A stretch of 9,280 bases of DNA, from contig JAISQV010000067.1 of the NCBI GenBank assembly GCA_031273985.1, forward strand, positions 1-9,280. Direction: 5' to 3'. Origin of the DNA: Spirochaetaceae bacterium (lineage in GTDB: Bacteria; Spirochaetota; Spirochaetia; Treponematales; Breznakiellaceae). A program made the translations under genes and the position numbers. Positions 1 through 5,497 of the stretch are shown in pieces; positions within the stretch are counted from its first letter, which is position 1, and each line of letters opens with the position of its first letter. Under the pieces are notes generated by a model. That model was not told the DNA's origin, did not search any database, and was given only the letters and a program-made list of their open reading frames with translations.

Positions 1-2961
1 AAAATAGCAAATTCCGAAAGATTGAGCATTGTCAGGAATGCCCTGACGCTGACCCTGCCGGTGGTTATCGCCGGGGCCGCAGCGGTGCTGATCAATAATT
101 TCCCGATCCGGGCTTACCAGAATTTCATGGAGCGTATTTTCGGTGCGGGCTGGCGCGGGTTCGGCGGCTATATCTGGAACGGCACCCTGGCTATTCTTTC
201 TCCGGTCATGACCTTTTCCATAGGTTACACCATCGCGGAGCGTTACAATCTGAAGAACCCGCTTAACGCGGTGCATCCGGTCATCGCCGGGCTTCTGTCC
301 TTCTGCTCCCTTCTGGCGATACTGGAGCCTTCCGCCACGGATTTCGCCATACCCTACAACTGGATGGGGGTGAACGGGCTGTTCCCCGCGATTATCACCG
401 GGTTTGTTTCCACCGGGTTGTTTCTCGCGTTCTACCGGATAAAGAAGCTTCACATTCAGTTTTTTTCCGAGGATGCCGGTACAACGATGTCCCATGTGCT
501 TGCCGCTCTGATGCCGGCGATCCTTACGCTGGGAATATTTTCCCTGGCCAAGGGATTTATGGCGTCCCTCGGGGTGAAGGATATTCACGCGCTCATCTAT
601 CATTATATTTCCCTGCCTTTCAAGGGGCTGGGCAACAATCTGGGGACGGCGCTCCTGTACACCTTCACGCGGCAGATTCTCTGGTTTTTCGGCGTGCACG
701 GGGCCAATGCCCTGGAGCCTGTCATGACCGAGATATATATTCCCGCCGCCGAAGCGAACCGGCTGGCCATGGCCGGGGGCGGGGACCCGCCCTTTATCCT
801 TACCAAAACTTTTTTTGATACCTATATGTCCATGGGGGGCGCGGGGAATACCCTGTCCCTGCTGGCGGCGCTTCTGGTAACCCGCAAGAAAAGCGGCGTA
901 AAAAGGATAGCGGAGATTTCGCTTCTGCCCGCGGTTTTTAACATCAACGAAATTCTTCTTTTCGGCGTCCCCATTGTCCTGAACCCCATATACCTTGTTC
1001 CCTTCACCGCGGTGCCCCTGGCGCTGACGGTAATTTCCTACGGGGCGGCGGCGGCGGGGCTGCTCCCGGTGTCCCCGGCGGAGGTTGCCTGGACCACCCC
1101 GGCCATCATCAGCGGCTACGCGGCGGCTGGGTCGGCGGCGGGCAGCGTGATGCAGCTCGTGAATATTTTTGCGGGCTTCCTCATATACCTGCCCTTTGTC
1201 CGCATGGCCGAGAGGGTCCGGCGCTACCGCTTTGACGTAGGTTACGGCGAGCTGCTGCGGGCGGGGGCCAGCGATGCCTACGCGGCCCTGGCCGGGCAGC
1301 CCGGCGAAACGGGGGCCATTTCACGGGTCCTGGCCAACGATCTTTTTGCGTCCATCAAAATGAACGAACACCTGGTGCTGAAAAATACGCCCGGCATTAC
1401 CTTCATGCTGGATCTGAATATGCGCTTTGTGCTGGGGAGTGAAAAAACAGCGGCCTTTCTGGGCTTCAGCGACATCCGGGACATGACGGGCGTTTCCTTC
1501 TCCGCCCTTTTTGAGGGGATCATGCCCGAAAGCTGGATAAGCGGCGCAAGGGATCGCTGTCTGCGGGTCATCGAGACAAACCGGAGCGAGCGTTACGAGG
1601 AGAAGGTGGAACTTCTGTCCATCGGGAGCCGCTCCAGCGAAACAGCCTCCGACGGGACGGCGGTGTTTCAAATCAGGATAACCCCGGCGCAGGAAAACGG
1701 CGGCGTCTGCCGGGGGGTTGTGGTGGTCATGAACGATGTTTCGGAATTGTACAGCGCCCGGGAAGAGGCGGAGCGGGCCAGCAGGGCGAAGGGCTCCTTC
1801 CTGGCAAACATGAGTCATGAGATGCGGACCCCCATGAACGCCATTATCGGGATGACGAATATTGCAAAGACCTCCGGCGATATTGAGCGAAAGGATTACT
1901 GTCTCAAAAAAATCGAAGAGGCTTCTTCCCATCTTTTGGCGGTTATCAACGACATTCTTGATATGTCAAAGATCGAGGCGAACAAGCTGGAATTTTCCCC
2001 GGTGGAATTTAATTTTGAAAAGATGATCCAAAAAGCTGCGGGGGTCATTAACTTCCGCATGGAAGAAAGGAAACAGTGTTTTACCGTCAATATGGACGGG
2101 CATATTCCCCCCGTGCTTTTTGGGGATGAACAGCGCCTGTCCCAGGTTGTTACCAATCTTCTTTCCAACGCGGTAAAATTTACCCCGGAAAACGGCTCCA
2201 TCGATCTGAACGCCCGCCTGCTTAAAGAGGAGGGCCGGCTCTGCACCATTCAGGTGGAAGTAATCGATACCGGGATAGGGATCAGCGAAGAACAGCTCCC
2301 CCGGCTCTTTAATTCCTTCGAGCAGGCCGACAGCGGTACTTCCCGCAGGTTTGGGGGCACCGGCCTCGGCCTGGCCATTTCCAGGAGCATTGTGGAGATG
2401 ATGGGCGGAAATATCTGGGTTGAGTCGGCGCCGGGAAAGGGTTCCGTCTTTGCCTTTACCGTTCAGGTGAGCCGGGCGGACGAAGGGCGGCAGCCGGATC
2501 CGCCGGAGGCCGGGCAGGAGGCCGGCGGGGAAAGCCTGGCTATCCTTTCCGGCGCCTACAGGGGCCGCCGCATATTGCTGGCCGAGGATGTGGAGATCAA
2601 CCGGGAGATCATGACCACGCTGCTTGAACCGACGGGCCTGGAGATAGACTGTGCTGAGAACGGCGCCGAGGCGCTGCGGGCCTTCACCGAGAGGCCCGGC
2701 GCCTACGACCTTATTTTGATGGACGTGCAGATGCCGGAAATGGACGGCTACGAAGCTACCCGGCGTATCCGCGCGTGGGAAAGGGAGCGCGCTTCCGGGC
2801 CGCCGCAAGAAATACCCATCATCGCCATGACAGCAAATGTGTTCCGGGAGGATGTGGAAAAATGCCTGGAGGCCGGCATGAACGGCCATGTGGGAAAGCC
2901 CCTGAATTTCGACGAGGTGCTGGGGACCATACAAAAGTATCTCCCTAAGCCTGCGGAGTAG
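1..2961 (+). CDS. PTS EIIC-domain hybrid sensor histidine kinase (5' partial)
   Basis: Residues are counted from the in-frame aaa codon at position 1. Residues 1-405 form a multi-helix PTS EIIC permease domain of the lactose/cellobiose type. The FFGVHG motif carries H233 and the FNINEILLFG motif carries E317, equivalent to the substrate-site His and Glu of this family. A linker leads to a PAS domain (about 455-582), then HisKA (about 595-662, MSHEMRTP with phospho-acceptor H606), HATPase (about 707-822, N box with N723, DTGIGI from D756, GGTGLGL near 785) and a REC domain (about 857-977, acidic pair E862/D863, phospho-acceptor D908 in MDVQMPEMDG, T944, K966). All kinase and receiver motifs are intact. 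No EIIA or EIIB domain is present, so PTS phosphorylation of sugar cannot occur within this protein; sensing of a sugar, perhaps with transport, is inferred. The frame is open to the window edge, and the first residues (KIANSERLSIVRNALTLTLP) match the stretch after the usual EIIC N-terminus. The TTG at 22 is therefore probably internal and the gene starts upstream. Confidence 0.9.
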   Translation, partial: KIANSERLSIVRNALTLTLPVVIAGAAAVLINNFPIRAYQNFMERIFGAGWRGFGGYIWNGTLAILSPVMTFSIGYTIAERYNLKNPLNAVHPVIAGLLSFCSLLAILEPSATDFAIPYNWMGVNGLFPAIITGFVSTGLFLAFYRIKKLHIQFFSEDAGTTMSHVLAALMPAILTLGIFSLAKGFMASLGVKDIHALIYHYISLPFKGLGNNLGTALLYTFTRQILWFFGVHGANALEPVMTEIYIPAAEANRLAMAGGGDPPFILTKTFFDTYMSMGGAGNTLSLLAALLVTRKKSGVKRIAEISLLPAVFNINEILLFGVPIVLNPIYLVPFTAVPLALTVISYGAAAAGLLPVSPAEVAWTTPAIISGYAAAGSAAGSVMQLVNIFAGFLIYLPFVRMAERVRRYRFDVGYGELLRAGASDAYAALAGQPGETGAISRVLANDLFASIKMNEHLVLKNTPGITFMLDLNMRFVLGSEKTAAFLGFSDIRDMTGVSFSALFEGIMPESWISGARDRCLRVIETNRSERYEEKVELLSIGSRSSETASDGTAVFQIRITPAQENGGVCRGVVVVMNDVSELYSAREEAERASRAKGSFLANMSHEMRTPMNAIIGMTNIAKTSGDIERKDYCLKKIEEASSHLLAVINDILDMSKIEANKLEFSPVEFNFEKMIQKAAGVINFRMEERKQCFTVNMDGHIPPVLFGDEQRLSQVVTNLLSNAVKFTPENGSIDLNARLLKEEGRLCTIQVEVIDTGIGISEEQLPRLFNSFEQADSGTSRRFGGTGLGLAISRSIVEMMGGNIWVESAPGKGSVFAFTVQVSRADEGRQPDPPEAGQEAGGESLAILSGAYRGRRILLAEDVEINREIMTTLLEPTGLEIDCAENGAEALRAFTERPGAYDLILMDVQMPEMDGYEATRRIRAWERERASGPPQEIPIIAMTANVFREDVEKCLEAGMNGHVGKPLNFDEVLGTIQKYLPKPAE

Positions 2962-3046
2962 CCTAAACTTGACCCGCAAATACGAATAAAGATTTATAAC
3001 CACGAACGCGAAGTAACTATGATTTGATTTGTGGGTCAAATTTAGG
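2962..3046. repeat. AT-rich element bounded by 20-nt imperfect inverted repeats
   Basis: The left arm (2962-2981) begins at the base after the kinase stop codon and reads CCTAAACTTGACCCGCAAAT. The right arm (3027-3046) is its reverse complement at 18 of 20 positions; one mismatch would be a G-U pair in RNA. The 45-nt interior holds no gene. By hand count the 85 nt are about 36% GC, far below the flanking genes. No T-run follows either arm, so a classical intrinsic terminator is not supported. It may act as an mRNA 3'-end stabiliser or factor-dependent terminator for the upstream gene, or be a small non-autonomous palindromic repeat. The structure is seen directly; its role is inference. Confidence 0.65.
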
Positions 3047-3112
3047 GAGTAACCGGGGCGGGTAATCGCGGGAGAAGGCCGGCGGACCCGGCCCCTCAAT
3101 CAGGGAAACCCC

Positions 3113-3126
3113 CGTGATGCCTCACG
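3113..3126. promoter_or_regulatory. possible operator: CGTGA-N4-TCACG dyad next to the -35
   Basis: This is a perfect 5-bp dyad with a 4-nt spacer, ending one base before the TTGACA at 3127. Its centre lies about 41.5-43.5 bases before the predicted transcription start, the place where class II Crp/Fnr-type activators bind. The half-site resembles the GTGA core of that family, but the spacing is 4 rather than the 6 of Crp. A dyad this short can arise by chance, so the call is tentative. Confidence 0.3.
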
Positions 3127-3155
3127 TTGACACTCCGCCCGGATTGGTAGATAAT
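3127..3155 (+). promoter_or_regulatory. sigma70-type promoter of the kinase-kinase-OmpA operon
   Basis: A perfect TTGACA (3127-3132) is followed after exactly 17 nt by GATAAT (3150-3155), five of six matches to TATAAT. The expected start of transcription is about 3161-3163, only 7-9 nt before the ATG at 3170. The resulting mRNA would be nearly leaderless, in keeping with the absence of a Shine-Dalgarno sequence there. The placement also rules out the in-frame TTG at 3158 as the start codon, because it would lie upstream of the transcript. Confidence 0.65.
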
Positions 3156-3169
3156 GCTTGCGGCGTAAC

Positions 3170-5497
3170 ATGGGTCCAATTTTTATACAATGGACAATCG
3201 GCGCATCGGTTGTCGGTAACACAATTCTTTTCCTGCTCATCCTGAAGAATTGGGGGCAGCCGCGCATGAAGATGATGGTGTGGATGGCGGCGCTCATTAC
3301 CATGAACAGTATTGGCTATCTGCTTGAGGTCCGGGCGGGCTATGTAGGAAACCTGCGCGAGGCCCTGCGCTCTTTCCGGTTTCAGCGCATCGCGGGGCCC
3401 TTTCTGGGGGTAACGGCGTTTTTTCTTGCCCTGGACTACGCGGAGATTAGTGTCAAAAGTTTTCTTGTCCGGGCGGCGCTGCTGATCGTTCCCGTTACGG
3501 CGGCGCTTCCCATGATTCTGAGCGAGCGTATTCCCGCCTTCTATGCGCGGAATTTTGCGCTGGCCCCGCTGCCCGGCGGTTCCACGGCGCTTTCCTTTAA
3601 CGGGGGGCCGCTCTACTATGTGAGCGCCGTTTATAACTTTTTGTTTTTCCTTGCCTACACGGTTTTGATCGTTTATCATTTTGCCCGGACCGGACGGAGT
3701 GCGCTGCACAAGGTATCTTTTGCTGTTTTTTCCCTCCTGCCTCTTGTTTCGCGGGCCCTCTGGTGGGCGGGGATTTTCCGTTACTTCGATCCCCTGGTTA
3801 CAAGTTCTTCTTTCGCCCTGGCCGCCGTCTATATCTATATCATGCGTTACCGGGAGCTGGAGTGGCGCAGCCTGGGCTGGGAGGCCATTGCGGACAGGCT
3901 CGGCGACGCGGTCATGGTGGTGAATGATCGGCGGAAAATTATCATGGTCAATGCCGCCTTTGAGAAATTTTTCCCCGGCCTGGGTTACCGGGACAGGCCC
4001 GCGGACCTCCGGGATTTTACGCGCTTCATCGGGAAGCGGCTCCGCGAGGCTTACCCGGAAACGCTTGTCGGGGACCTGCTCAAGCCGGAGGAATCCGACT
4101 GGACGGAAGGGGAGTTCAGCCTGGGGCCGGAAAGTATTTTCGCCGTCAAGCGGCGGACGATAAGTGAAGACGGCCGCAGCCTGGGGCATATTCTGGTGCT
4201 CAACAATGTAAGCGCCTACCGGAACATGATAGACCGGATCGTGGAGTTAAAGCAGAAGGCCGAAGCCGCGTCCCGCTCCAAGAGCGAATTCCTTTCCGCC
4301 ATGAGTCACGAGATACGCACGCCTCTTAACGCGATTATAGGTTTTTCGGAAATACTGCTCTGGCAGAATCTGGAAACCGAAGTGCTGGGCGCCCTGGAAA
4401 AGATTCATGACTCCGGCTCCCTCCTGCTCGGCATTGTGAGCGATATTCTGGATATTTCAAAGATTGAGAGCGGGAGCCCCGAACTGAATCCCACGGCCTA
4501 CAACTTTCCCCGTATGCTCAGCGATACCATCAATCTTAACCTGATACGCATAGGCACGAGGCCCCTGGTTTTTTCCCTGGAGGTCGATGAGACGATCCCC
4601 CAGGGGCTTTTGGGGGACGAGCTGCGGGTGAAGCAGATCCTGAATAATGTACTGTCCAATGCCATTAAGTACACCGAGCGGGGAAGCGTGGTGCTGGATG
4701 TCCGGTGGGAGGCGGAGGCTGCGGATGTGGCGGCCCTGACCTTCCGGGTCATCAGGGCGGAGGATATGGGGAAGCTTTTCAACCGCTACAGTCAGTTCAA
4801 CCTTGAGCGTAACCGCCGCATCGAGGGTACGGGGCTGGGGCTTTCCATAGCGGGGGACATTGCGGCGCTGATGGGCGGGACCATTACGGCGGAGAGCGAG
4901 TACGGGAAGGGCAGTGTTTTTACCGTGCGGATCCGTCAGGAGATCGTGGACCGGACCCCCCTGGGGGCGGAGGCCGCGGTCAAACTGAAAAGTTTCCGTT
5001 ACACGGGCGCCGGGAAGGGCCGGCGGGATTTTGCCTCCGGTGATTTCGGGGAGGGGCCGCTCCGCTACCGGGATGTGCGGATTCTGGTAACCGACGACAT
5101 GGCCTCCAATATTCAGGTGGCCAGGGGCCTCATGTCGCCCTGGGGCGTCACCGTGGACGGCGCCCTGAGCGGCGGCGAAGCCCTGGAGTTGATACGCGCC
5201 GGGAATCCGCGCTACGACCTTATCTTCATGGATCACATGATGCCCGAAATGGACGGTATTCAGTGCACCCAGGGCATCCGTTCCCTGGAGGGGGAGTATG
5301 CCCGGAGCATACCCATCGTGGCCCTGACCGCCAACGCCCTGGCGGGAAACCGGGAATTGTTTCTGTCCAGGGGTATGAACGATTCTCTGGCAAAGCCCAT
5401 AAACATGGAAAAACTGTTCGGCGTTCTGCGTAAGTGGCTCCCCCCGGAAAAGCGGGTTTCGCCGCCTCCCGCCGGGGCAGGGGGAGGGCCGTCATGA
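3170..5497 (+). CDS. 7TM hybrid histidine kinase with the ATP-binding G1 box missing
   Basis: This 775-residue protein has a seven-helix N-terminal membrane region (1-225, like the HisKA_7TM sensor type), a PAS domain (about 235-348), HisKA (MSHEIRTP, H380), HATPase (about 475-590) and REC (about 637-755, D642/D643, D688 in MDHMMPEMDG, K742). The N box (N493, N497), F box (LFNRYSQF) and G2 box (EGTGLGLS) are present. Between them the sequence runs FRVI-RAEDM, where relatives have FxVxDTGxGIxxEDM: six residues including the adenine-binding Asp are absent, at bases 4750-4754. Autokinase activity is therefore doubtful, although the His and Asp relay residues remain. ATG 3170 was chosen because it follows the promoter and aligns with the start of the downstream paralogue; no ribosome binding site is visible. 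The Pro/Gly-rich C-terminus encodes the ribosome binding site of the next gene, which it overlaps by ATGA. Confidence 0.9.
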   Translation: MGPIFIQWTIGASVVGNTILFLLILKNWGQPRMKMMVWMAALITMNSIGYLLEVRAGYVGNLREALRSFRFQRIAGPFLGVTAFFLALDYAEISVKSFLVRAALLIVPVTAALPMILSERIPAFYARNFALAPLPGGSTALSFNGGPLYYVSAVYNFLFFLAYTVLIVYHFARTGRSALHKVSFAVFSLLPLVSRALWWAGIFRYFDPLVTSSSFALAAVYIYIMRYRELEWRSLGWEAIADRLGDAVMVVNDRRKIIMVNAAFEKFFPGLGYRDRPADLRDFTRFIGKRLREAYPETLVGDLLKPEESDWTEGEFSLGPESIFAVKRRTISEDGRSLGHILVLNNVSAYRNMIDRIVELKQKAEAASRSKSEFLSAMSHEIRTPLNAIIGFSEILLWQNLETEVLGALEKIHDSGSLLLGIVSDILDISKIESGSPELNPTAYNFPRMLSDTINLNLIRIGTRPLVFSLEVDETIPQGLLGDELRVKQILNNVLSNAIKYTERGSVVLDVRWEAEAADVAALTFRVIRAEDMGKLFNRYSQFNLERNRRIEGTGLGLSIAGDIAALMGGTITAESEYGKGSVFTVRIRQEIVDRTPLGAEAAVKLKSFRYTGAGKGRRDFASGDFGEGPLRYRDVRILVTDDMASNIQVARGLMSPWGVTVDGALSGGEALELIRAGNPRYDLIFMDHMMPEMDGIQCTQGIRSLEGEYARSIPIVALTANALAGNRELFLSRGMNDSLAKPINMEKLFGVLRKWLPPEKRVSPPPAGAGGGPS
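5479..5488 (+). promoter_or_regulatory. ribosome binding site that fixes the start of the second 7TM kinase
   Basis: AGGGGGAGGG lies inside the end of the preceding gene, with core GGAGG at 5483-5487, six bases before ATG 5494. It is the strongest Shine-Dalgarno-like sequence at any start in the window. It favours 5494 over the earlier in-frame ATG at 5434, which would add 20 residues without membrane or domain character (AASRRGRGRA) and a 64-base overlap. Confidence 0.75.

Noticed and set aside
22..24. TTG as start of the EIIC-kinase gene
   Set aside because: The frame is open from position 1, and the residues before the TTG (KIANSER) continue the EIIC-like sequence, so the true start is probably upstream of the window.
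3055..3095. GC-rich hairpin (GGGGCGGGT with ACCCGGCCCC, one bulge)
   Set aside because: It lies upstream of the predicted transcript start, has a 22-nt loop and no T-run, and such pairings are common by chance in GC-rich DNA.
1966..3099. Long minus-strand open frames opposite the kinases (also at 3122-4189, 4457-5236 and 6127-7152)
   Set aside because: They mirror well-supported kinase genes in GC-rich DNA, are rich in Pro, Gly, Arg and His without recognisable domains, and cross real gene boundaries and the promoter region.
3154..3168. Four-codon open frame (atg ctt gcg gcg taa) before the first 7TM kinase, a possible leader peptide
   Set aside because: Its ATG overlaps the predicted -10 and lies upstream of the expected transcript start.
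3127..3175. Resemblance of GGATTGG..ATAATGC..GCG to the 3' part of a TPP riboswitch
   Set aside because: The essential CTGAGA and ACCTGAT elements are missing, and the same bases form a good promoter.
5434..5496. Earlier in-frame ATG (5434) for the second 7TM kinase
   Set aside because: It would add 20 residues of non-domain sequence and a 64-base overlap, while ATG 5494 has a strong ribosome binding site, an ATGA junction and an N-terminus that aligns with the paralogue.
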